A DNA stretch of 64,000 nt from Salibacterium salarium (GCF_030813635.1 NZ_JAUSUM010000001.1:62001-126000); one strand, 5' to 3'. Shown: positions 18,923-27,341, numbered from the stretch's first letter. Notes: generated from the sequence alone by a model not told the origin. A program made the numbers and translations.

Positions 18923-19504
18923 TTATTGTTTTCTTGACGAAGTTCTTTTTCTACGTTTCATCCGATAATAAATGTACCAGCTTACGGCTCCGCCAAGTAG
19001 TACCATCAGTGCGTATTGGATGTTCTGAAACCACGTATATACGATTTCTATGTTTCCAAGTCTCCCTAAATAAAGCATGAGGAGGGAAACCGGCCAAACA
19101 CCGATAAATGTAAAAAAACCATAACGAACTGGTTTGATTTTGTAAAAGGCTGCGACGTAAACAATGTATCCCATGCCAAGTACTCTTCCTGCCGTAATGG
19201 TCCATTCCCGATAGTTCTCCATGAATTTCATCATTTGTCTTGTTCCGGCTTTATCCACTCGGTTTTTCAGTAAATGGTCATAGCGAAGAGACACCCAGTA
19301 TGGGATATAAGCAACAGCAGTGTATAGGAGAGCGGCATAAATACTGAGTAGTATCCATTCCCAACCGGTCGGATCTATAATATAACCGTAAACTAATAGC
19401 ACAATAGCAGCAGGAAATGGGAATGATATTGCTTCTACGGCTATTCCTAGAAAGAGTCCGGCAAGTCCTAATTGTTCGAGAGTGTCTAGTAGAAATGCAA
19501 GCAT
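18923..19504 (-). CDS. DedA-family membrane protein
   Basis: 193 aa with the VTT/SNARE-associated fold: about five helices, an EAISFPFPAAIVLL re-entrant segment near the N-terminus and RVLGMGYIVYVAAF with the family arginine in the second half. Some DedA proteins (UptA) recycle undecaprenyl phosphate across the membrane, others export other lipids; the substrate here is unknown. The start at 19504 is chosen because GAGGAG lies seven bases ahead; an upstream in-frame ATG at 19519 overlaps that site. C-terminus strongly basic (RRKRTSSRKQ). Confidence 0.85.
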   Translation of the reverse strand: MLAFLLDTLEQLGLAGLFLGIAVEAISFPFPAAIVLLVYGYIIDPTGWEWILLSIYAALLYTAVAYIPYWVSLRYDHLLKNRVDKAGTRQMMKFMENYREWTITAGRVLGMGYIVYVAAFYKIKPVRYGFFTFIGVWPVSLLMLYLGRLGNIEIVYTWFQNIQYALMVLLGGAVSWYIYYRMKRRKRTSSRKQ

Positions 19505-19717
19505 ATGTAAGCTCCTCATGGTATGTAAGATTCGGAGAGTATCTTTAATTTAACATATATATAAAGAGAAAACGTGAGTGTTTGCTCATATTATTTATGG
19601 TAGTTTTTGTTTGTGGGTTAGCTATAGCTGTTTCTTTTGTTGCAAAGCTTTTGTGTTTAAAAATAATATTGGATATGATGAAAGAAATAGGTGCTAGAGA
19701 AAGGATGTCTTTTATTT

Positions 19718-20488
19718 ATGAATCAGTGGAAACAAATGCTTGAAGATGCCAAAGAGTGGGCGAAAGAAGCGGGACAAAAACAGTTGGAACGGGCAGAAGG
19801 ACCGATGGAAGTGAATAGCAAATCATCAGCTATTGATTTTGTTACGGAATTGGACGTTTGGACAGAAAACTTTTTAACAGAAAAAATTCAAGCCAATTAC
19901 CCTGGTCATGTCATGAAAACAGAAGAAAGCGGAAACTACGATGGAGAATCTGACTACGAGTGGGTGATTGATCCGATTGATGGAACGGTCAATTATGCAA
20001 GAGGCTTGCCTTTTTACTGTATTTCTATTGGTATTCGTTATCAAGGAGAAACAGTCATTGGCTTGGTTTATGCGCCAAAACTTGGAGAAACGTTTGAAGC
20101 GATTAAAGGCGAAGGTGCCAGTTTAAACGGTCGTCAGATACATAGTTCAAGTACTTCACAACTAGATAAAGCAGTGATAGCTTCGGGTTTTCCTTATGAT
20201 AAAGGGATGACTGAAGATAATAATTTACCGCATGTTAATAAGCTGCTTCCGCAAATTGGTGGATTAAGACGTATGGGTAGCGCTGCGTTAGATCTATGTC
20301 AGGTAGCATGTGGAAGGTTAGATGGCTATTGGGAGATTAAATTAAAAGACTGGGATGTTGAAGCAGGAATCCTGATTTTAAAAGAAGCAGGAGGAGAGGT
20401 CTTAAAGATAGAAGAGAAGAAGGGCTTGTATGTTATGGCTGCGAATTCTTTTCTACATTCTAAAATACAAGCCTTCATAATTCGTTAA
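19718..20488 (+). CDS. Inositol monophosphatase family protein
   Basis: Mg-dependent phosphatase of the SuhB/inositol-monophosphatase family. 256 aa. Metal ligands lie in KTEESG (Glu), DPIDGT (Asp85 and Asp88) and WDVEAG near residue 215. Substrates in Bacilli may include inositol phosphate, fructose-1,6-bisphosphate or NADP. ATG 19718 is preferred over an in-frame GTG at 19691 because it gives the usual N-terminus and has AAAGGATG upstream. Single gene. A parS site follows seven bases after the stop. Confidence 0.9.
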   Translation: MNQWKQMLEDAKEWAKEAGQKQLERAEGPMEVNSKSSAIDFVTELDVWTENFLTEKIQANYPGHVMKTEESGNYDGESDYEWVIDPIDGTVNYARGLPFYCISIGIRYQGETVIGLVYAPKLGETFEAIKGEGASLNGRQIHSSSTSQLDKAVIASGFPYDKGMTEDNNLPHVNKLLPQIGGLRRMGSAALDLCQVACGRLDGYWEIKLKDWDVEAGILILKEAGGEVLKIEEKKGLYVMAANSFLHSKIQAFIIR

Positions 20489-20494
20489 TATACA

Positions 20495-20510
20495 TGTTTC
20501 ACGTGAAACA
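20495..20510. promoter_or_regulatory. parS site 1
   Basis: TGTTTCACGTGAAACA is a perfect 16-bp palindrome and matches the ParB/Spo0J consensus TGTTNCACGTGAAACA. It lies in the short convergent gap between the phosphatase and the DUF4190 gene. Confidence 0.95.
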
Positions 20511-20522
20511 TGTTAGAAGCTG

Positions 20523-20876
20523 CTAAAATGAATTGGGATTTTGTTGCATGAATGCACTAATACCGATAATAGCAAAAATGATGAATAGAACAGAAAGAAC
20601 AAACCCAACGATACTACAAATATTACCTGCTATGGCCATGCCGCGCCCATTTTGTCCTGTGCGTTTTACTTCTTTGAGTCCCAACATACCAAAAATGAAG
20701 CCTAAAATGGAGAATATTGGACTTAAAATAAACAAGAGAGGTACGTTAACCACAGATAAAATACCAAGAACAAGGGAAGTAATTGCTTTACCATTCGTAG
20801 TAATTGGGTAATCGCTCATTTCATAATCAGTCGGGTTCGTCGTGCTATGTTGTTGATCGTTTTCCAAAGTTATCAC
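20523..20876 (-). CDS. DUF4190 membrane protein
   Basis: 117 aa. A hydrophilic N-terminus of about 28 residues is followed by two helices (about 35-62 and 83-108) separated by the GLKEVKRTGQNGRGMAIAG loop, typical of DUF4190. Function unknown. AGAGGTGATAAC lies upstream of the start at 20876. Transcribed divergently from ung. Confidence 0.8.
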   Translation of the reverse strand: MITLENDQQHSTTNPTDYEMSDYPITTNGKAITSLVLGILSVVNVPLLFILSPIFSILGFIFGMLGLKEVKRTGQNGRGMAIAGNICSIVGFVLSVLFIIFAIIGISAFMQQNPNSF

Positions 20877-20957
20877 CTCTTTCTAACAATGTATTTTAAC
20901 ATATTTACTATTAGTTATGATAAATAATGCGTATGGAGGAGAAAAAGGAGGGGAATA

Positions 20958-21629
20958 ATGACGATTTTAAAGAATGATTGGGCTTCACGGTTGGCACAAG
21001 AATTTGAAAAAGATTATTATTTACAATTAAGGGAGTTTTTAAAAACAGAATATAGGGAACACAATGTGTATCCGGATATGCATGATATTTTTAATGCTTT
21101 GCATCATACATCTTATCAGGAAACAAAAGCGGTCATTCTTGGACAAGATCCGTATCATGGACCTAAGCAGGCGCATGGACTGAGTTTTTCTGTACAGCCT
21201 GAGGTTAAAATGCCCCCGTCGTTACAAAATATATATAAAGAGCTATACGAGGATTTGGGGTGCTCTGTACCGAATCACGGCTGCTTAACAAGTTGGTCCG
21301 AACAAGGTGTTTTACTGTTGAATACTGTATTGACAGTAAGAGCGGGGCAGGCTAACTCGCACCGGGGAATGGGATGGGAACATTTCACTAATGAAGTGAT
21401 AAATCAAGTGAATAAAAAGTCAGATCCTGTGGTATTTATACTTTGGGGGCGTCATGCTCAATCAAAAGAACAGCTTATTACCGCAGATCATCACCACGTT
21501 ATCAAGTCACCACATCCAAGTCCTTTTTCTGCACATAAAGGATTCTTTGGAAGCCGGCCTTTCTCGCGCACGAATCAATATTTACAAGAGGCAGGAAGGC
21601 CGGAAATAAACTGGTGTATTTCCAATTAA
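20958..21629 (+). CDS. ung: Uracil-DNA glycosylase
   Basis: Family 1 UDG that removes uracil from DNA in base-excision repair. 223 aa. Water-activating loop GQDPYH has Asp64, LLLNTVLTV is present and the leucine-loop segment reads [18 protein letters not shown] (HPSPLS in most family members). AGGAGGGGAATA precedes ATG 20958. The neighbourhood (ung, then ywdI and ywdK further on) matches B. subtilis, here split by the inserted nitrogen module. Confidence 0.97.
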   Translation: MTILKNDWASRLAQEFEKDYYLQLREFLKTEYREHNVYPDMHDIFNALHHTSYQETKAVILGQDPYHGPKQAHGLSFSVQPEVKMPPSLQNIYKELYEDLGCSVPNHGCLTSWSEQGVLLLNTVLTVRAGQANSHRGMGWEHFTNEVINQVNKKSDPVVFILWGRHAQSKEQLITADHHHVIKSPHPSPFSAHKGFFGSRPFSRTNQYLQEAGRPEINWCISN

Positions 21630-21649
21630 GTAAAAGGAGGCAGTAATAC

Positions 21650-22486
21650 ATGAGTATTCAAACATCGGTACAAAAACTAGCTAATGGGGTAGAAATGCCT
21701 TGGGTCGGTCTAGGTGTATTCCAAGCGGAAGCCGGCAATGAAGTGAAACGGGCAGTGAAATCAGCACTCGAAGCGGGGTATCGCAGCATTGATACCGCAT
21801 CATTTTATGGAAATGAAAAGAGTGTTGGAGAAGCAATTAAAGAAAGTGATATCCCGGTAGAAGACATTTTCATAACCACGAAAGTGTGGAACGATGAACA
21901 AGGTTTTAATGAAACATTGGAAGCTTTTGAACGTTCCCGTGAAAAACTTGGAGTGGATGTTATTGATTTATACTTAATTCATTGGCCGGTTCCGGGAAAA
22001 TATAAAGAAACATGGGGAGCACTCGAAAAACTTTATGAAGAAGGAAAAGTTCGCGCCATAGGGGTAAGTAACTTTACAGAAGAACACTTGGAAAATGTGA
22101 TGAAGACCGCTAAAGTAAATCCGATGGTAAATCAAGTTGAGTTTCATCCACGTTTATTCCAGAAAGGTCTACTTGAATATTGTCAAAACCATGATATTCA
22201 ATTAGAAGCTTGGCGTCCACTCGGAAAAGGTGATCTTCTAGGAGAAGATGTAGTGGAACGTATAGCCCAAAAACATGGCAAAACCCCGGCACAAGTTCTA
22301 ATTCGCTGGTCTGTAGAGAATAAGGTTGTAACTATTCCAAAATCTGTAACACCTGAACGAATCAAAGCTAATGCGCAAGTGTTTGATTTCTCTTTAGATG
22401 TAGAAGACTTGCAGGCTATTGATGGGATGAATGAAAATAAGCGTTATGGATATCATCCTGATGAATTTCCATATGATAAAGTATAA
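21650..22486 (+). CDS. Aldo/keto reductase
   Basis: NADPH-dependent reductase of the AKR5-like group (YvgN/YtbE type), which reduces aldehydes such as methylglyoxal. 278 aa TIM barrel. The catalytic tetrad is visible: Asp50 in RSIDTASFYGNE, Tyr55, a lysine in ITTKVWN and a histidine in YLIHWPVPG. The C-terminal NADP-binding IPKSVTPERI is present. AAAGGAGG lies before ATG 21650. It follows ung by 20 bases and is probably cotranscribed with it. Confidence 0.93.
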   Translation: MSIQTSVQKLANGVEMPWVGLGVFQAEAGNEVKRAVKSALEAGYRSIDTASFYGNEKSVGEAIKESDIPVEDIFITTKVWNDEQGFNETLEAFERSREKLGVDVIDLYLIHWPVPGKYKETWGALEKLYEEGKVRAIGVSNFTEEHLENVMKTAKVNPMVNQVEFHPRLFQKGLLEYCQNHDIQLEAWRPLGKGDLLGEDVVERIAQKHGKTPAQVLIRWSVENKVVTIPKSVTPERIKANAQVFDFSLDVEDLQAIDGMNENKRYGYHPDEFPYDKV

Positions 22487-22502
22487 TATATAAATGTAAG
22501 AA

Positions 22503-22547
22503 GAAGCTGCTCAAGTGTTTATTTTAATACACTTGAGCAGCTTTTTT
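22503..22547 (+). terminator. Terminator after the aldo/keto reductase
   Basis: AAGCTGCTCAAGTGT and ACACTTGAGCAGCTT form a 15-bp perfect stem, followed by TTTTTTT. Confidence 0.95.
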
Positions 22548-22630
22548 TATGAGATAGGAATGTTTAAAATGTGGATCTTCATTCCCCTGATTCGTAACTA
22601 CATCATTTTTTAGCGTGTTTTTAATTAATA

Positions 22631-22714
22631 CGTTAGGTTTTCTAACACAAGAGTAGATTCATAGAAATTTATCTGTAAAATATGAATTAACGAAAGATGT
22701 TAACTAAGTTTACA
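22631..22714. promoter_or_regulatory. Two GlnR/TnrA boxes upstream of amtB
   Basis: TGTTAACTAAGTTTACA at 22698-22714 is a perfect TGTNA-N7-TNACA site. CGTTAGGTTTTCTAACA at 22631-22647 matches the same consensus (read on the minus strand) except for one end base. Spacing between the two is 50 bases. In B. subtilis, TnrA activates nrgA (amtB) through such a site during nitrogen limitation. A GlnR/TnrA-type gene lies 3 kb downstream. Confidence 0.85.
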
Positions 22715-22746
22715 TCTAATTTAGAACACGAAAGGGGAGAATGTTC

Positions 22747-24027
22747 ATGGATCCCATGATATTAATGGATAATCTTTGGATCATGATCGCATTTATTCTA
22801 GTTATTTTAATGCAAGGTGGTTTTATTCTTTTAGAGGCGGGGTCAACCCGTATGAAAAACGCCGGTCACATTGCCGGTAAAACTATTTTCACATTGGGAA
22901 TTGCATCTCTTGTGTTTTGGGCAGTAGGATATGGATTTATTTATGGAGATAGTGCAGGGGGATTTATTGGTTTATCTAACTTTTTCTATGGTGATTATGC
23001 TTTTGAAGGAGAAGGGCTATCTAGTTCTGTTGACTTCATTTTCCAATTAGCTTTTGCTGCTATTGCTTTAACGGTTGCTTTTGGCGGTTTTGCTGAAAGG
23101 GCAAAGTTGTCTGCTTATATTATTTTCGCTGTGTTATTCTCGGCAATTGTTTACCCAGTCGTTGCTCACTGGGTTTGGGGCGCAGGCTGGATTGGTGAAC
23201 TTGGCAAACAAGACTTCGCTGGTTCGACCGTTGTTCACTTAACTGGTGCGATGGGTGCATTGGCCGCAACTCTTTTATTGAAACCTCGTATCGGAAAGTA
23301 TAACAAAGACGGATCTCCTAATGAATTAGCAGGTCATAACCAGGTATTTACAGCTCTTGGGGTATTGCTTCTTTGGGTCGGCTGGTTCGGATTTAACGCA
23401 GGTAGTACATTTGGTGTAGCAGACGCGTTCTTTGGATTTGTCGCATTAAACACTCAACTTGCCGCCGCTGCTGGTGCAGTAGCCGCTCTCTTAATCGGTT
23501 GGGCTTCTCTAGGTAAAGCGGATGTACCTACGATGTTGAATGGAGCACTTGCCGGACTTGTTGCAATTACAGCATCTTGCGCGTTCGTTGCTCCTTGGGC
23601 TGCGGTACTTATTGGTGTTATTGGTGGACTGATCGTATTTTACAGTATGAAATTCTTTGAGAAAAAGGGAATTGATGACCCGATATTTGCTTTATCTGTA
23701 CACGGTGCAGCTGGTGTATGGGGTACGTTATCAACTGGATTTTTTGCAACACCAGAACTTGCAGAAATGAATGGCGGGCAAGCTGGACTATTTTACGGCG
23801 GTGGATTAAGTCAACTCGGCGTACAGTTTATCAGTGTTGTAGCTTGCGGGTTATTTGCTTTCATTGCCTCTTACATTCTATTATTAATCACTAAATCTTT
23901 AACAGGAGGACTTCGCGTATCCGAAGAAGAAGAGATTATGGGACTCGATATGAGTGAACATGGAAGTTACGGTTATCCAGAAAGCGTAAATCCGCAATCA
24001 TCTACTTCTACAAACACAGGTGCGTGA
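22747..24027 (+). CDS. amtB: Ammonium transporter AmtB (NrgA)
   Basis: Eleven-helix Amt/Rh channel that takes up ammonium during nitrogen limitation. 426 aa. The first pore histidine lies in VHLTGAMGA and the second in SVHGAAGVWG. The N-terminus LDNLWIMIAFILVILMQGG-like segment (residues 6-24) is typical of Gram-positive NrgA without a signal peptide. The ATG at 22747 is preferred to 22741 because AGGGG at 22733-22737 is then nine bases away. Unusually, no PII gene (glnB/glnK) follows; a GlnD-like nucleotidyltransferase gene does. Confidence 0.95.
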   Translation: MDPMILMDNLWIMIAFILVILMQGGFILLEAGSTRMKNAGHIAGKTIFTLGIASLVFWAVGYGFIYGDSAGGFIGLSNFFYGDYAFEGEGLSSSVDFIFQLAFAAIALTVAFGGFAERAKLSAYIIFAVLFSAIVYPVVAHWVWGAGWIGELGKQDFAGSTVVHLTGAMGALAATLLLKPRIGKYNKDGSPNELAGHNQVFTALGVLLLWVGWFGFNAGSTFGVADAFFGFVALNTQLAAAAGAVAALLIGWASLGKADVPTMLNGALAGLVAITASCAFVAPWAAVLIGVIGGLIVFYSMKFFEKKGIDDPIFALSVHGAAGVWGTLSTGFFATPELAEMNGGQAGLFYGGGLSQLGVQFISVVACGLFAFIASYILLLITKSLTGGLRVSEEEEIMGLDMSEHGSYGYPESVNPQSSTSTNTGA

Positions 24028-24031
24028 TAAA

Positions 24032-25045
24032 ATGACATCTTCATTTTTTAAAAAGGAGGGGGATTCTATTCCTCTTCCCTCTTTTCATAACTATGAGGAA
24101 ATAAGGCAAGCGAGAGTGAAAGAAACTCAGGTGGCAGCAAGCGACTCATGGCAACTGAATGAAGCCCATGACAGGTGGGTGCTTGAAACAACAGCTCTTG
24201 CCGTGAAACATGTACAAAGTGAGCGGGGGACTGCCCCTGCTCACTTTGTGTTTTTTTTGATGGGCAGTGCAGGCAGGCAGGAACAAGGAGTATTCAGTGA
24301 CCAAGATCATGGCATTGTTTTTGAAGGAGACGAAGCTGATCACCAGGAATACTTTTTAACACTAGGGGCAGAAATTCGTGAAGGGATGGCGATTGTTGGT
24401 TATCCACGATGTGAAGGAAAAGTAATGGCTTCTCACTCGAGATGGTGTCACGGAAAAAGCGGGTGGGAAGATCAAATTGATCGATGGATTCATGAAGATA
24501 CATGGGAAACATTGCGCCATTTACTAACGTTCATTGATGCAAGAGCATTAGTAGGCAAACGAGAGCTGCTGGCTGACGTGAAAAATTATGTCTTCTCTCA
24601 CATCGAATCAAATGCCAATCTTTTAAAACGATTATCCGAGAACATTTCTTATATTCATCAGGGAATAAATGCATTTGGACAACTGCTTCCTGATGAAAAA
24701 GGTCCTTATGCTGGATCCATTCACATGAAAGACGTAGGATTCTTTCCTTATGTGCATGCTTCGAGATTACTTGCTATAAAAGAAGGGCTACACGATACGT
24801 CAACGATAAGACGTATACGCCATGTAGAAGACAAGTATGCTTTTGTAAAAAATAAGGCAGAACATTTTCAGTATCTTTTAGAGCTTCGAACGGATTTTTC
24901 CAATAAGCAACAGACGTATGAGGATGTTCATTATATTCCTGTGGCCCAATTGACAAAAAAGCAGAAGCAACGGCTGAAATCGGCGATAAAAGAGGGAAAA
25001 ACCCTTTTTCAACAAACGAAAAAGCTTGTGGAGTCAGGTGAGTGA
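24032..25045 (+). CDS. DUF294 GlnD-like nucleotidyltransferase
   Basis: A 337-aa cytosolic protein. The N-terminal part has GSAGRQEQGVFSDQDHGIVFE near residues 75-95, the GS-x-GRxE...SDxD signature of the polymerase-beta superfamily domain seen in GlnD and DUF294. The C-terminal half is helical (DUF294_C). GlnD itself uridylylates PII, but the target here is unknown, and there are no CBS domains or HD domain. ATG 24032 has little ribosome-binding sequence and probably relies on coupling to the amtB stop five bases upstream. A strong AAAAGGAGGGG at 24051-24061 is followed by an in-frame ATT at 24068. A powerful terminator hairpin lies inside the gene at 24214-24258. Confidence 0.85.
   Translation: MTSSFFKKEGDSIPLPSFHNYEEIRQARVKETQVAASDSWQLNEAHDRWVLETTALAVKHVQSERGTAPAHFVFFLMGSAGRQEQGVFSDQDHGIVFEGDEADHQEYFLTLGAEIREGMAIVGYPRCEGKVMASHSRWCHGKSGWEDQIDRWIHEDTWETLRHLLTFIDARALVGKRELLADVKNYVFSHIESNANLLKRLSENISYIHQGINAFGQLLPDEKGPYAGSIHMKDVGFFPYVHASRLLAIKEGLHDTSTIRRIRHVEDKYAFVKNKAEHFQYLLELRTDFSNKQQTYEDVHYIPVAQLTKKQKQRLKSAIKEGKTLFQQTKKLVESGE
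24214..24258 (+). terminator. Intragenic intrinsic terminator within the DUF294 gene
   Basis: ACAAAGTGAGCGGGGG (24214-24229) pairs over 16 bp with CCCCTGCTCACTTTGT (24234-24249), with one G-T pair and an ACTG tetraloop. Eight T residues follow at 24251-24258. It is about 180 bases into the coding sequence and translates in frame. By shape it is as strong as any terminator in the window. Confidence 0.85.
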
Positions 25046-25047
25046 GT

Positions 25048-25782
25048 ATGGTAATGAATAATATGTTTCAGTGGGTTCGCCAAGTTTCCGGAAAGTTAGG
25101 AGCCCCGATGGTACAATCGATTGATCAAGCAAGCCCCCAACATCAATCTTTTATGCGTCAATTGCAAAAGGATCTTAAGGCGAAACAACCTTTACTCGAG
25201 CCATTGGATACACTGGAGTTTACAGTGTTAGATTTGGAGACTTCAGGGTTTTACCCAGATGGTGGTGATAAAATTTTATCTATTGGAGCAGTGAAAGTAA
25301 AACAAGGAAAGGTGGTTTATGATGAAACCTATTATTCCACCATTTCTGAGCCTGATGCGCTATCGCCGGAAGTAGCTGAATTAACGGGTCTCACAAAAGA
25401 GGAATTGCACCAGTCTCCCAATGTATCTGAAGTTCTGCAGTCGTTTTATGAGTATATTCATACCGATATTTTAGTTGCCCATCATGCCAAGCACGAAAAG
25501 AAATTTCTGCAGCATGCTACTTATCAATCAAGTGGAATGCAATTTCAGCATCGGTTGTTGGATACATCTTTTTTATTTAAAATAACAGCTCCTGATCAAT
25601 CTTCCGTTGAACTGGATGCTTGTTGTGATTACTACAAGATTCCGATCAACAACCGACACCATGCACTAGCTGACGCGATTATGGCAGCTGAACTTTGGGT
25701 GTGTACTATTCAAGAGGCTATGCAAAAAGGGTATGAAACACTTCAGGATGTATATGTTCAATTAAACCGGCAATCTCGGTAA
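25048..25782 (+). CDS. DnaQ-like 3'-5' exonuclease
   Basis: 244-aa RNase T/DnaQ-fold exonuclease. ExoI motif DLETSG is near residue 66. ExoII reads VAHHAKHEKKFL, with Glu where the family has Asp. ExoIII-epsilon HHALADAIMAAE is near 211, so it belongs to the DEDDh type. The gene starts at the end of the DUF294 gene (stop at 25045), so the two are coupled; an earlier in-frame GTG at 25042 overlaps that stop. Pairs of DUF294 and DnaQ-like genes recur next to transporter genes in other bacteria, but their joint role is not known. Confidence 0.85.
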   Translation: MVMNNMFQWVRQVSGKLGAPMVQSIDQASPQHQSFMRQLQKDLKAKQPLLEPLDTLEFTVLDLETSGFYPDGGDKILSIGAVKVKQGKVVYDETYYSTISEPDALSPEVAELTGLTKEELHQSPNVSEVLQSFYEYIHTDILVAHHAKHEKKFLQHATYQSSGMQFQHRLLDTSFLFKITAPDQSSVELDACCDYYKIPINNRHHALADAIMAAELWVCTIQEAMQKGYETLQDVYVQLNRQSR

Positions 25783-25846
25783 TTCTCATTCATTGTATGA
25801 TAACGACATATGCATTCTAAACACTTAATAAAGGAGGAGGGGCGAG

Positions 25847-26179
25847 GTGACAGATCATATCCCCCGTCGTACCGCTTGCTTTCCCATAAGCGTTGTACAG
25901 GAGTTAACATCGTTAAGCGCTCGCCAGATTCGATATTATGAGCAACAAGGTTTGATTTTTCCAGAAAGAAATGAAGGGAATCAACGCCTGTTTTCCTTGG
26001 AAGATATAGATAAGTGTGCTGAAATAAAAGAACTTATTGATCAAGGATTAAACATTGCTGGAGTGAAAACGGTTTTGGCTTCTAAAAACCCTGGTTCAAA
26101 CAAAAATAATACACATTCGGTTGTTAAAAAGAAAGACATGACTAGACTGCGAATGTATTTGAATGAGCTCGATTTGTAA
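25847..26179 (+). CDS. MerR-family GlnR/TnrA-type nitrogen regulator
   Basis: 110 aa. Winged helix-turn-helix with [20 protein letters not shown] and [13 protein letters not shown], nearly the same as GlnR. The length equals TnrA rather than the 135 aa of GlnR, and the C-terminus ([11 protein letters not shown]) is a short variant of the region that contacts feedback-inhibited glutamine synthetase. It starts at GTG 25847 with GGAGGAGG seven bases ahead. Located with amtB and two matching operators, it is probably the local regulator. Whether it acts like GlnR (repressor) or TnrA (activator) cannot be told. Confidence 0.82.
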   Translation: MTDHIPRRTACFPISVVQELTSLSARQIRYYEQQGLIFPERNEGNQRLFSLEDIDKCAEIKELIDQGLNIAGVKTVLASKNPGSNKNNTHSVVKKKDMTRLRMYLNELDL

Positions 26180-26270
26180 AAGAATTTTACAATTATATGA
26201 CAAATGCCGCTTCTCCCGTTTAACTGTTGCAGTACTCGGGAATTTCTCCTATGAATGGGAGGTGTTACGC

Positions 26271-26462
26271 ATGGCATTCATTATGGTGGATGATATGCAA
26301 ATTCCAGCAGGTAAATATGACAAAGAAGAAGAAGCGAAAAAAGCAGCCGCTGAAAAAGATTTGGTTGTCAAAGATAATGAAGGCAGTTTCTGGGTCATAG
26401 ATGAAGAAAACTATTCGAAAATTGAAGCACTAGGATATACGATTGTGGCAAAGGAAAACTAA
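26271..26462 (+). CDS. Small hypothetical protein, 63 aa
   Basis: Acidic 63-aa protein (MAFIMVDDMQIPAGKYDKEE...) with an alternating charged helix EEEAKKAAAEKD and an aromatic C-terminal half. No family was recognised. GGGAGGTG lies six bases ahead of ATG 26271. CTCC at 26247-26250 can pair with the GGAG of that site, which might dampen translation. The gene is followed by its own terminator. Confidence 0.6.
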   Translation: MAFIMVDDMQIPAGKYDKEEEAKKAAAEKDLVVKDNEGSFWVIDEENYSKIEALGYTIVAKEN

Positions 26463-26483
26463 CCGTTCCATACTATCCATTCG

Positions 26484-26530
26484 CTTCGGCTTCTCGTCAT
26501 CAGAATTGGCGGTGAGCCGAAGTTTATTTG
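26484..26530 (+). terminator. Terminator after the 63-aa gene
   Basis: CTTCGGCT (26484-26491) pairs with AGCCGAAG (26515-26522) around a 23-base loop, followed by TTTATTTG. Confidence 0.65.
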
Positions 26531-26636
26531 TGAAAATGGACTATTTCGTGGCAAAAGCAATGGTATGGCTCTCAAACATATAAGAGCTGTGTTATAATTC
26601 GTGCAGGATGAACTTTTTAAGGGTTAGGTGAATCAT

Positions 26637-26939
26637 ATGAACATTTCTGCTCGTACGGTAGTAGATAAAATGGAAGAAGAATTTATGCAGCTTGCTGACG
26701 GTTTAGATAGAGAGGAAGAAACAACGGTAAAGGAGCATGCGAGAGTGATAAAGGCGTATTGTGACATTATTCTCGGAGAAGAAAAAGAAGACATAAAAAA
26801 AACAATGTCCACTCAACGAGCACAGTCTTCCTTTGAAAAAATGCCATCGGCTCCTATCTCAACAGGATCCCCCGTGGTTTCTTCCGGCCAGACAAGAAAT
26901 GATATTCCTTCCACGGAAGGCAATTTACTCGAATTTTAA
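26637..26939 (+). CDS. ywdI: YwdI family protein
   Basis: 100-aa cytosolic protein of unknown function, recognised by its opening MNISARTVVDKMEEE and by its position just before the DUF423 gene, as in the B. subtilis ywd cluster. The C-terminal half is Ser/Pro/Thr-rich and probably unstructured. ATG 26637 is preferred to the in-frame GTG at 26628 because AGGTGA at 26626-26631 then has normal spacing. TATAAT at 26593-26598 may be its -10 element. Confidence 0.75.
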   Translation: MNISARTVVDKMEEEFMQLADGLDREEETTVKEHARVIKAYCDIILGEEKEDIKKTMSTQRAQSSFEKMPSAPISTGSPVVSSGQTRNDIPSTEGNLLEF

Positions 26940-26960
26940 AAGCATGGGCAGGTGAGAACA

Positions 26961-27332
26961 ATGTGGAAAGTATTTGTGATATTAGGTGCTATTAATGCTG
27001 CTGTGGCTGTAGGTTTTGGAGCGTTTGGTGCGCACGGTCTCGAAGGAAAGCTGAGCGATCGTTTAATGGAAGTTTATCAAACAGGCGTTCAATACCATAT
27101 TATGCATGCACTGGGGCTTTTGGCGATAGGATTAGTGGCAGCTTACGTTGGAGGTTCTGCTTCTTTATCTTGGGCAGGTTGGCTGCTGTTTACAGGGATT
27201 ATTGTTTTCTCAGGCAGTTTGTATACGATGGCGTTCACAGGCATTTCTTGGCTTGGTGCGATAACTCCTATAGGCGGAACGGCCTTTATAGCAGGATGGA
27301 TTATGCTTGTTATAGCTGTTTTGAAAGTTTAA
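26961..27332 (+). CDS. ywdK: DUF423 membrane protein (YwdK)
   Basis: 123 aa with four helices and the family pattern FGAFGAHGLEGKLSDRLMEV near residue 18, GVQYHIMHALGLL and a final GGTAFIAGW. Function unknown. Start ATG 26961 lies 22 bases after the ywdI stop; an in-frame GTG at 26952 is less well placed. Ends in a bidirectional terminator shared with the convergent DUF368 gene. Confidence 0.88.
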   Translation: MWKVFVILGAINAAVAVGFGAFGAHGLEGKLSDRLMEVYQTGVQYHIMHALGLLAIGLVAAYVGGSASLSWAGWLLFTGIIVFSGSLYTMAFTGISWLGAITPIGGTAFIAGWIMLVIAVLKV

Positions 27333-27341
27333 TCATATATG

